From Sphingomonas sp. (GTDB lineage Bacteria > Pseudomonadota > Alphaproteobacteria > Sphingomonadales > Sphingomonadaceae), in NCBI RefSeq assembly GCF_013812825.1, contig NZ_JACCSU010000013.1, positions 1-48,537 on the forward strand: 48,537 nt of DNA. Reading direction: 5' to 3'. The position numbers and the translations under genes were made by a program. Of the stretch, positions 8,313 through 16,100 are shown one piece after another. Within the stretch, counting starts at the first letter, position 1. Every line of letters begins with the position of its first letter. Below the pieces are notes generated by a model. The model saw only the letters and a list, made by a program, of their open reading frames with translations. It had not been told where the DNA came from and did not search any database.

Positions 8313-8849
8313 ATTCCGGCGATCGCGGATTCGAAAATCCTGATCATGGCGACCGACGGCTTCGAGGAGTCGGAGCTGTTCGGGCCGCGCAAGATCCTGA
8401 TGGACCGCGGAGCCGAGGTCCGGCTCGCCTCGCCGTCGGCGGCCCCGATCCAGGCGACCGTCAGCGACGATCCCGGCAAGGTCGTCCGGCCTGACCTGAC
8501 GATCGCGGAGGCGAGCGCGGGCGATTTCGATGCGCTGCTGCTGCCGGGTGGAGTGCGCAATCCCGACTCGCTTCGCGCCGATGCCGGGGCGGTCGCCCTG
8601 ATCCGCGCCTTTGACGACGCCGGCAAGCCGATCGCGGCGATCTGCCACGGGCCGTGGCTGCTGGTCGAAGCGGACCTGCTCCGCGGGCGCCGCGCAACCT
8701 GCTGGCGCTCGATCCGCACCGATCTTGCGAACGCCGGCGCGAGCCTCGTCGATCAGCCGGCGGTGACCGACGGCAATATCGTCACCAGCCGCAAGCCGGA
8801 GGACGTCGCGGCGTTCACGGAGGCATTGATTGCGCTCATCGAGCGCTAA
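8313..8849 (+). CDS. DJ-1/PfpI-family protein (type 1 glutamine amidotransferase-like), probable ATT start
   Basis: The C-terminal part is clear: Glu in GFEESEL, the nucleophile elbow AAICHGPWLL with Cys and its neighbouring His, and a DGNIVTSRKPEDV end typical of PfpI/YhbO-like deglycase or protease homologues. The first ATG (8346) would cut the first beta strand KILIMATDGFE. The frame is open back to 8295, and ATT 8313 lies 5 bases after GGGGAGG (8301-8307). It would give XPAIADSKILI, matching the usual start of the family. I therefore place the start at ATT, a rare initiation codon; a sequencing error of ATG is the alternative. The 178-residue length then fits. Function is inferred as stress-related glyoxal/protein repair. 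Confidence 0.85.
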   Translation: MPAIADSKILIMATDGFEESELFGPRKILMDRGAEVRLASPSAAPIQATVSDDPGKVVRPDLTIAEASAGDFDALLLPGGVRNPDSLRADAGAVALIRAFDDAGKPIAAICHGPWLLVEADLLRGRRATCWRSIRTDLANAGASLVDQPAVTDGNIVTSRKPEDVAAFTEALIALIER

Positions 8850-8885
8850 GCGGCTGGAAACCTATTTCCGCTAGTCCGGCAGCCG

Positions 8886-9305
8886 ATGGAACGGGCGAGC
8901 GACGACAATCCGGTCGAATGGGCCGCCGATATCGCGGCTGCAACGGCGTTCGCGGCGTCGGTCGGCTTTGCGGCCGGCGCGGCGGGCGTCGACGCCGCGG
9001 CGACGATCGCAGCCGCCGTCGGGGCGTCCCTCATGGCCGTTGCCGTCCTGAGAAGCGTTTCGGCCGGCAACCTTGTCCATGATCTGCCCGCATTCGAGCC
9101 GGTGCCGCTCGAGATCGGCCAAGAAGCCGCCGACGAGCTGGTGCTCGATGACCGGCTGGGCAGCGTTGCTCCGGACGCTCGCGTCGTCCGGCTGTTCGAC
9201 CCGAGCCTCGAGGCCGGTCCTGTTGCCCGTCCGGCTTCCTCGAATGCCGATGCTTCGCAAGCGCTGGCGGATGCGCTGGCCGAGTTGCGCCGCTCGTTGC
9301 GCTGA
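8886..9305 (+). CDS. hypothetical protein with two hydrophobic segments
   Basis: The 139-residue ORF has two Ala-rich hydrophobic stretches (about 11-35 and 37-58), probably a membrane hairpin, then an acidic soluble tail ending in a predicted helix (ALADALAELRRSLR). No Shine-Dalgarno is obvious. It is convergent with the next gene, the stops being 3 bases apart, which leaves no room for another gene and supports it being real. No family recognised. Confidence 0.55.
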   Translation: MERASDDNPVEWAADIAAATAFAASVGFAAGAAGVDAAATIAAAVGASLMAVAVLRSVSAGNLVHDLPAFEPVPLEIGQEAADELVLDDRLGSVAPDARVVRLFDPSLEAGPVARPASSNADASQALADALAELRRSLR

Positions 9306-9308
9306 GCT

Positions 9309-9641
9309 TCATTCGAGGACCGTCAGAGCCTCGATTTCCAACGTTACCGACCGATCGAGCGCCCGGGTCGGAATGCCGGCCACGGCGATGTCGGCGACGA
9401 TGTGGCCGGGGATCGCGAACTCGGCGTCCTCGATTCCATTGATGAAACGGTCGACCATCCGCTCCGCGTCGGGGCCCGGTATGCGCAACGTGATCAGATG
9501 CCTTTCGCCGGCGAGCGTCAGCGAGTGCCAGTCGACGGAATGGATTTCGCTGAGCAATATCCTATTGCGCTGGTCGCCGGCGCGATCGAGCAGGGCGCGC
9601 AACAGGCCGGATGCCGCCGGCGACATCAACAGGTTCAGCAT
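9309..9641 (-). CDS. hypothetical protein, 110 residues
   Basis: This small soluble-looking protein has a mixed alpha/beta pattern (HSVDWHSLTLAGERHLITLRI, then IPGHIVADIAV). ATG 9641 follows a good TGGAGGAAG Shine-Dalgarno. The pattern resembles a compact regulatory or enzyme-associated domain, but I do not recognise it. It is read away from the S24 repressor across a 281-base AT-richer gap, so its promoter probably lies in that gap. Confidence 0.65.
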   Translation of the reverse strand: MLNLLMSPAASGLLRALLDRAGDQRNRILLSEIHSVDWHSLTLAGERHLITLRIPGPDAERMVDRFINGIEDAEFAIPGHIVADIAVAGIPTRALDRSVTLEIEALTVLE

Positions 9642-9877
9642 TGCGCTTCCTCCAGGAATTCGAGGACTCGCTTGACGGTCCCCGGCCGCGGCTCCCTTCC
9701 CTTGCGCAAGTCGAAGACAAACCGAGGATCGCCAAGGGCTTCGCGTCCAAAGCGGGTTGGAGCCGTGTGGCTACGGCGCAAAAATTTTTCTATCTCTCGA
9801 AGCAAGTGCACTCTTCGTTCCTTATAATCCAGAGCGACTCGGCTTCACATCATTTTCCAACGCATTTCCTACTTGTC

Positions 9878-9891
9878 TAGGCACTTGCCTA
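9878..9891. promoter_or_regulatory. perfect palindrome overlapping the S24-repressor promoter, probable operator
   Basis: TAGGCA-CT-TGCCTA is a perfect inverted repeat whose right arm runs into the TATAAT box at 9890-9895. A related direct repeat, ACTTGTCTA (9871) and ACTTGCCTA (9883), has a 12-base period. The position is ideal for autorepression by the downstream LexA-like protein; binding is inferred. Confidence 0.6.
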
Positions 9892-9895
9892 TAAT
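9890..9895 (+). promoter_or_regulatory. -10 element TATAAT of the S24 gene
   Basis: A perfect consensus -10 box lies 27 bases upstream of the start codon in an AT-rich stretch that contrasts with the rest of the window. No good -35 is visible at 17 bases, so an activator or a weak basal promoter is possible. A second TATAAT occurs at 9823-9828 without a clear -35. Confidence 0.6.
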
Positions 9896-9909
9896 TAAAG
9901 AAAGATTAA
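9895..9909 (+). promoter_or_regulatory. CtrA-type box TTAA-N7-TTAA
   Basis: TTAA (9895-9898), AGAAAGA, TTAA (9906-9909) is an exact match to the CtrA full-site consensus of alphaproteobacteria. It overlaps the expected transcription start of the S24 gene, so binding would be expected to repress or modulate it. Confidence 0.55.
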
Positions 9910-9922
9910 TTGAGGACCAGCA

Positions 9923-10567
9923 ATGTTGTCAGAACCGCGGCTCGTTATCGAACGTCTCTGCGCCGAGAGAGGGGAGGACTTCGCCGGCCTGTCGCGGATG
10001 CTCGGCCGGAATCCCGCCTACATCCAGCAGTTCGTGCGCCGCGGCGTTCCCAAGCGCCTGAAAGAAGCGGAGCGCCGCAAGCTGGCCCGCTATTTCGCCA
10101 TTTCCGAGGCCCTGCTCGGCGGTCCGGCCGAGGAAAACGGACCCGGGGGGCTGGTCCCGGTCAAGCGAATCGACGCTCGCGCCTCGGCCGGTCCGGGAGC
10201 CTTGGTCGGGGGCGAGGCCGCCAAGCCTTATTTCGGTTTCGACTCGCGATGGCTGAACGCGCTGACCTCGACCGCGCCTGGAAAGCTGTCGATCATCCGA
10301 GTCGAGGGCGATTCGATGGCCCCGACACTCAATGCCGGCGACGACATTCTGGTCGATCCGGGCGACTGCGCCGAACGGCTGCGCGACGGCATCTACGTGA
10401 TGCGGGTCGATGAAGCGCTGATCGTCAAGCGGATCGCCCTGCACCCGGTCGGGCACCGGGTGACCGTCCAGTCCGACAATCCGGCCTATCCCGACTGGCC
10501 CGACTGCGACATGGAGGACATCCACTGCATCGGCCGGGTGATCTGGGCCGGGCGCCGGATCGACTGA
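9923..10567 (+). CDS. LexA/CI-like repressor, S24 peptidase family
   Basis: The 214-residue protein has an N-terminal XRE-like helix-turn-helix (about 8-58; LSRMLGRNPAYIQQFV) and a C-terminal S24 domain. The catalytic pair is Ser131 in VEGDSMAPTL and Lys169 in LIVKRIAL. An Ala89-Gly90 bond 41 residues before Ser131 is placed like the self-cleavage bond of LexA. ATG 9923 has GAGGA at 9912-9916. The family consists of transcription repressors that inactivate themselves under RecA or other stress signals. The palindrome at its own promoter suggests autoregulation, and the TTAA-N7-TTAA box suggests cell-cycle control. It is not LexA itself as far as length and HTH type show. Confidence 0.88.
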   Translation: MLSEPRLVIERLCAERGEDFAGLSRMLGRNPAYIQQFVRRGVPKRLKEAERRKLARYFAISEALLGGPAEENGPGGLVPVKRIDARASAGPGALVGGEAAKPYFGFDSRWLNALTSTAPGKLSIIRVEGDSMAPTLNAGDDILVDPGDCAERLRDGIYVMRVDEALIVKRIALHPVGHRVTVQSDNPAYPDWPDCDMEDIHCIGRVIWAGRRID

Positions 10568-10571
10568 CCGG

Positions 10572-10739
10572 CTAGCGGCGCCGATCCACCAGCCACAGCA
10601 CGGCCGCCGCCACCGCCCCAAGCGCGGTGCCGACGAGAATGCCCTTCATCGGATTGCCGGCGGCGGCGCCCAGGCCGAAGCCGGCGAGGATGCCGATGGT
10701 GAGGAAAATCCCGCCCGCCCGGGCGTTGCGTCTGGCCAT
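10572..10739 (-). CDS. small membrane protein, two transmembrane segments
   Basis: The 55-residue form MARRNARAGG... has a basic start and two Gly/Ala-rich membrane helices (about 10-24 and 30-49) ending in WLVDRRR. The frame can also start at 10790 (72 residues). Neither start has a convincing Shine-Dalgarno. It is convergent with the S24 gene, 4 bases apart. Such glycine-zipper-like small proteins are common and uncharacterised. Confidence 0.55.
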   Translation of the reverse strand: MARRNARAGGIFLTIGILAGFGLGAAAGNPMKGILVGTALGAVAAAVLWLVDRRR

Positions 10740-10793
10740 GGGCCGCCATGACAGACCGCCCCGGGCTGCTCCACCCCAAAATGAATTCATGTG

Positions 10794-10810
10794 GTCAACG
10801 AGCCGTTGAC
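10794..10810. promoter_or_regulatory. perfect inverted repeat, operator-like
   Basis: GTCAACG-AGC-CGTTGAC is a perfect 7-base palindrome in the divergent gap between the small membrane protein (minus) and the 69-residue ORF (plus). The position suits a regulator binding site, but no cognate regulator is indicated. Confidence 0.35.
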
Positions 10811-10857
10811 GAGGTTTGTCGGCGGTCGCGTAACGAGCGCCGGGTTAATCAGCGCCC

Positions 10858-11067
10858 ATGGATCCACCCTTCATCAGCGGGCGCGCGGCGCTGGCCGACG
10901 CGGCCGAGCTTCTCGAGCGGTTCGGCGACCAGGCCGGGCTGGCGGCGGCCGCGCGCGCCGAAACCAGCCGCGACGCCGGCAACGTCACCCGCTTTTGCCA
11001 CTGGCGGCAGATCGAGCGGGTGATCGCGACCCTCAGCAGCGACGAGGTCGGCGGAACCGTCCACTGA
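10858..11067 (+). CDS. conserved hypothetical protein, 69 residues
   Basis: This short soluble protein has helices ALADAAELLERFGDQAGLAAAARAE and a CHWRQIERVIATL segment, and ends TVH. The composition looks like a real protein and differs from frame shadows, which here are Arg/Pro-rich. I recall similar short proteins in sphingomonads, but this is from memory only. No Shine-Dalgarno is evident. Function unknown. Confidence 0.6.
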   Translation: MDPPFISGRAALADAAELLERFGDQAGLAAAARAETSRDAGNVTRFCHWRQIERVIATLSSDEVGGTVH

Positions 11068-11164
11068 TCGTCGGCCATTAAATCAAGGGCTTCCGGGCTT
11101 CATACTGGCGCGGTTCAGGAGTGCTGGCTAGGCTGGCGTGATGAACTGGCGGGGTGAGGCGCGG

Positions 11165-13144
11165 ATGGCTGCGCGGCTGTTGTGCGCGGCCGCTCTCGGG
11201 ATCGTGCCTGCCGCACCTGCGATTGCCCAGACCGCGCCGCCGGCCAATGCGGGCGAGCTGGATCCCGCCGCGCCGCTCGACCCGATGCCCGATCTCGGCG
11301 TCGAATGGCCCGACCTCGACGCCGCCGACGCACCCGCCGACTTGTCCACCGCGGACCCGGCGAGCCCCGAGCGTCCAGTCGAGCCGCGTGTCACCGACAT
11401 CGGCGCGGCGGAAGTGCGTTACACCGTGCTGCTCGAAGGACTTCAGGGCATCGGTCCGGCCGACGAGCTTGTCGAAGCGTTCCAGGAGCAGTCGGCGCTG
11501 CACAAGGATCGCGACGACGAGGCCAACGCCGCCCAGCTCGACCGCCGCTCGCGCGGCGATGCCGAGCTGCTCGCCGAGCTGCTGCGCAGCCACGGCTATT
11601 ACGACGCGATGGTCGAGCCGCGAATCCAGCGGATCGGCAACACGCTGGTGGTCGTCCTCGATGCTGAACCGGGCGAGCAATACCGGTTCCAGTCGGTCGC
11701 TCTGCCCGGCCTCGAGGCGGCGGGGTCGGAGGCCGCCGAGCTGCGCGCGGTGTTCGCGGTCAAGGCCGGCGATCCGGTCGTCGCCGCCGACGTCATCGCC
11801 GCCAATGTCGCGTTGCAGGTCGCTCTGGGGGAGCAGGGGTTCGCTCTGGCCGAGATCGGGGAGCAGGAAATCCTGGTCGACCACGAGACCCGCCGAGCGC
11901 AGCTGGTGCTTCCGGTCAAGACCGGCCCGCTCGCCTCGTTCGGTACCATCCGGGTCAGCGGCGCGCCGCCGTTCAGCCCGCGCCACATCGGCCACATCGC
12001 CCGCTTCGAGCCCGGCGAGCAGTTCCGGCGCTCGAAGGTCGACGATCTCCGCCGGGCGCTGATCGCCACCGGACTGGTCGCTTCGGCCGAGGTGAAGTTG
12101 GTCCCGGCCGCCGATGGCCGGACCGTCGACCTCGCCGTCCACCTCGATCCGGCGCCGATGCGGACCATCGCCGGCGAGCTTGGCTATGGCACCGGGGAAG
12201 GCCTTCGCGCCGAGGCCAGCTGGCAGCACCGCAATTTCTTCAACCCGGAAGGGGCGCTGACGGTCCGCGGAGTCGCCGGCACCCAGGAGCAGGTCGCCGC
12301 GGTCCAGTTCCGCCGCAACAATTTCCGGCGCCGCGACCAAGTGCTCAACCTGCACGCGCTGGCCAGCAACATCGACCGCGACGCCTACGAGGCCAAGACC
12401 CTGCAGCTGGGCGGCAACATCGAGCGCCAGAGCAACATCATCTGGCACAAGAAATGGACGTGGAGCGTCGGCGCCGACCTGCTCGCCACCGACGAGCGCG
12501 GGGTGTTCAATTCGCTCGGCAACAAGAGCACGAAGACGTTCCTGATCGCCGCCTTCCCCGCCAATCTCGGCTATGACGGCAGCGACGATCTGCTCGACCC
12601 GACCCGAGGCTTCCGGCTCGGCGGGCGGATCAGCCCCGAAATCTCGGCCCACGGCGGCAGCTTTGCCTATGCGCGCACCCAGATCGACGCCAGCGCCTAT
12701 CGGCCGGTGTCGGAGAGCGTGGTTGCCGCGGGCCGGGTTCGGCTGGCCACCATCCAGGGCGCGGACTCGTTGTCGATCGCGCCGTCGCGGCGGCTGTATG
12801 CGGGCGGCGGCGGATCGGTTCGCGGCTACGGTTACCAGAAGCTCGGCCCGCGCGACCTCGACGGCGACCCGATCGGCGGGCGGAGCCTGGCCGAGTTCGC
12901 GCTCGAAGCGCGAGTCCGTCTGAAGCTGTTCGGCGGCAATTTCGGAATCGTCCCGTTCCTCGATGGGGGGACTCTGACCAACGACAGCTGGCCCAAGCTC
13001 AGCGGCTGGCAGTTCGGCACCGGGCTGGGGGTTCGCTATTATTCGAGCTTCGGGCCGATCCGGATCGACGTCGGAACGCCATTGAACCCGCGCGAGGGCG
13101 ACGGCCCGGTCGCGGTGACCGTGTCGCTCGGCCAGGCCTTCTAG
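11165..13144 (+). CDS. tamA: autotransporter assembly protein TamA (Omp85 family)
   Basis: The outer-membrane beta-barrel partner of TamB helps insert outer-membrane proteins or move lipids. I chose ATG 11165 (GAGG at 11156-11159), which gives a clean signal peptide MAARLLCAAALGIVPAAPAIAQ; GTG 11138 or ATG 11141 are alternatives. After a Pro/Ala linker come POTRA-like repeats (about 80-330). The C-terminal barrel (about 340-659) opens with LGYGTGEGLRAEASW, contains the surface-antigen segment RRLYAGGGGSVRGY, and closes with a terminal Phe (SLGQAF), the usual outer-membrane signal. The stop is 1 base before tamB, so the pair is coupled. Confidence 0.9.
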   Translation: MAARLLCAAALGIVPAAPAIAQTAPPANAGELDPAAPLDPMPDLGVEWPDLDAADAPADLSTADPASPERPVEPRVTDIGAAEVRYTVLLEGLQGIGPADELVEAFQEQSALHKDRDDEANAAQLDRRSRGDAELLAELLRSHGYYDAMVEPRIQRIGNTLVVVLDAEPGEQYRFQSVALPGLEAAGSEAAELRAVFAVKAGDPVVAADVIAANVALQVALGEQGFALAEIGEQEILVDHETRRAQLVLPVKTGPLASFGTIRVSGAPPFSPRHIGHIARFEPGEQFRRSKVDDLRRALIATGLVASAEVKLVPAADGRTVDLAVHLDPAPMRTIAGELGYGTGEGLRAEASWQHRNFFNPEGALTVRGVAGTQEQVAAVQFRRNNFRRRDQVLNLHALASNIDRDAYEAKTLQLGGNIERQSNIIWHKKWTWSVGADLLATDERGVFNSLGNKSTKTFLIAAFPANLGYDGSDDLLDPTRGFRLGGRISPEISAHGGSFAYARTQIDASAYRPVSESVVAAGRVRLATIQGADSLSIAPSRRLYAGGGGSVRGYGYQKLGPRDLDGDPIGGRSLAEFALEARVRLKLFGGNFGIVPFLDGGTLTNDSWPKLSGWQFGTGLGVRYYSSFGPIRIDVGTPLNPREGDGPVAVTVSLGQAF

Positions 13145-13145
13145 G

Positions 13146-16100
13146 GTGGCCGAGGACACGCTGGTCCACGCGCCGGCGCAGCGGCCGCAGCGGCGGCTGC
13201 GACGCGATTGGCCGCGCCGCCTGGCGCAGGAACTGCTCGCCCTGTTTCTGTCGCTGCTGATCCTGCTCGCGGGCGGGCTGGTCCTGCTCGACACCGCGCC
13301 GGGCCATCGCTTCATCGTCGACCGGATCGCCGGGATCGAAACCGCGTCGGGCTTAAGGATCCGGATCGGCCGCATCGACGGGTCGGTGTTCGGCAAGTCC
13401 AAGCTGCGCAATGTCGCCGTGTCCGACACCCGCGGAGTGTTCCTGACCTCGCCCGAGATCGAGCTCGACTGGGCGCCGGGCGCGTGGCTGTACAATTCGC
13501 TTCACATCGACCGCCTCCATGCGCGCCAGGTCCGGCTGACCCGGTTGCCCAAGCTCCGGGCGACCGGACGCAAGGGGCCGATCCTGCCCGGCTTCGACAT
13601 CCACATCGGCGAGCTTGCGATCGACCGGCTCGAGCTTGCTCCCGCGATCACCGGGACGGCGCGCAGCGGCCGGGTTCGCGGCAAGGCCGACATTCGCGCC
13701 GGCCGGGCGATGGTCGAGCTTGGGCTGGCGATCGACGGTGGTGGCGACCGCATCGCCCTCGTCCTCGACGCCGAGCCCGACCGCGACCGCTTCGACCTCG
13801 ACCTCACCGCCAAGTCGCCGGCCAACGGATTGCTCCCGGCGCTGGCCGGGATCCGGCGCTCGATCGACCTGACGGTCAGCGGCGAGGGCAGCTGGAGCCG
13901 CTGGCGCGGGCGCGGAGCGCTCGACCTGTCGGGCCGTCCGACCGCCCGGCTGGCCCTGGGCGCCGACGCCGGTCGCTACCGGCTGGCCGGAGAGATTGCT
14001 CCGTCGCAATTCCTCCGCGGCAAGCTGCAGCGTCTGACCGCTCCGGTGGTCCGGGTGCGCGGCGACGGACGGCTGCGGGACCGGGTGCTCGACGGGCAGC
14101 TCGCTCTGACCTCGCGCTCGCTGCGGGCGGTGACGATCGGCTCGGTCGACCTCGCCGGCAACCGCTACCGCCGGGTCCGGGTCGGGGTCGACCTGCTTCG
14201 GCCCAATGCTCTGTTCCCGAACATGACGGGCCGCAACGTGCGGATGGTGTGGACCCTCAACGGGCCGTTCGACCGAGCGAATTACGCGTACCGGCTGACT
14301 TCGCCCGGAGTGAAGTTCGACGATACCGGGTTCGTCGATGTCCGAGCCGAGGGGCGCGGGCGCCTGTCGCCGTGGCCGATGCAGGTGCCGCTGCGGCTGT
14401 CCGCTCGGGCGATCACCGGGGTTGGCGACGTCGCCGGCGACATTCTCGCCAACGCCCGTCTCGAGGGGATGCTGACCGTCACCTCCAAATTCGTCCGCGG
14501 CGAAGGGCTTCGGCTGACCAGCAACCGGTTGAACGGCAAGGTCGCGCTATTGATCGACCTGGTGAGCGGGCGCTTCGAGGTGCTGCTGTCCGGCGGCCTC
14601 ACTCGCTACACGATTCCGGGGCTCGGAATCGTCGACGTGATGACCGACCTCAAGGTCGTGCCCGGGCCGGGCGGCAGGGGCTCGCGAGTCGTCGGCACCG
14701 GCAAGGCCTGGGTGCGCCGGCTCGACAACAGCTTTTTCCTCGACCTGGCCGGCGGCCTTCCGCGGCTCGAGACCAACCTCGAGCGCGGCAACGACGGCAT
14801 CGTCCATTTCAGCAACCTGGAGCTCTACGCGCCCAAGCTTCGGTTGAGCGGCGCCGGCCGCCGCAACCGCGACGGCACTTTCCACATCGTCGCCCGCGGC
14901 CGGCAGGCGACCTATGGCCCGCTGAGGATGACGCTCGACGGCCCGATCAACCGGCCGCGGGTGGATCTTCTGCTCGATCGCCCCAACGAGACGCTCGGCC
15001 TTCGCGACATGCGCCTGCTGCTCGAGCCGACCGCGGCGGGTTTCGACTACCGGGCGAACGGCGGTTCGAAGCTGGGGCCATTCACCAGCAACGGGCGGAT
15101 CCTCCTGCCGAGCGGCGGACGGGCGACGATCGCCATCGCCGCATTGAATGTCGGCGGCACCACGGCGAGCGGAAACCTGCGCTCCGATCCGGGCGGTTTC
15201 ACCGGCAGGCTGGCGATCGCCGGCGGCGGTCTCGACGGCGATCTTGCTTTCTCGCCCGCCGGCGAGGCGCAGCGGATCGAGGCGCATCTCAGGGCCAGCG
15301 GAGCCAATTTCCCCGGCATTTTCGCAGTGCGCTCGGGACGGCTCGACGGAACCATCGTCCTCGCCGACGAGCGGACGACCGTCGACGGGGTCGTCGATGC
15401 GCGCGGGTTCGAAGCGAACGGAATCAGCCTCGCCCGGCTGACGGCGAACGCTCGGCTGGTCAACGGCGTCGGCCAGGTCCGGGCGGCGATCGCCGGCCGC
15501 CGTGGCGCCCCGTTCGAGTTCACGACGCTGGCCAACGTCACACCCGACAGCATCCACCTGACCGGCCGCGGCCACATCGAGCGGCGGCCGCTGGTGCTTC
15601 GCCAGGCGGCGGTGCTGACTCGCTCCGGCGACGGCTGGGCCCTGGCGCCGACCAGCTTCAGCTTCGCCGGCGGCACCGGCACCCTGTCTGGGCGAAGCGG
15701 TTCGCGGCCCGAGCTCCACGCGCAGCTGCGCTCGATGCCGCTGCAGATCCTCGACATCGGCTGGCCTGGCCTCGGCCTCGAAGGCTCGGCGACCGGCCGG
15801 GTCGATTATGCGTGGAAGGGCAACCGCAGCGGCCGCGCGGATCTCAAGATTCGCGGGCTCAGCCGAGCCGGGCTGGTGCTCGCGTCGCAGCCGATCGACG
15901 TCGGCATCGCCGCGGCGGTCGGCGGCAACCAGGCCGCGCTGCGAGCGGTCGCGGCGAGCGGCGGCAAGACCATCGGCCGGGCCCAGGCGCGCTTCGCCCC
16001 GCTCGGCCAGGGGCCGCTGGTCGCCGAGCTGATGGACTCGCCGCTATTCGCGCAGCTTCGCTATGCGGGTCCCGCCGACACCTTGTGGCGGCTGTCTGGA

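Noticed and set aside
11078-13495. An 805-codon antisense frame opposite tamA
   Set aside because: Composition of an antisense shadow, no ribosome site or motif; tamA on the other strand has a signal peptide, POTRA and barrel.
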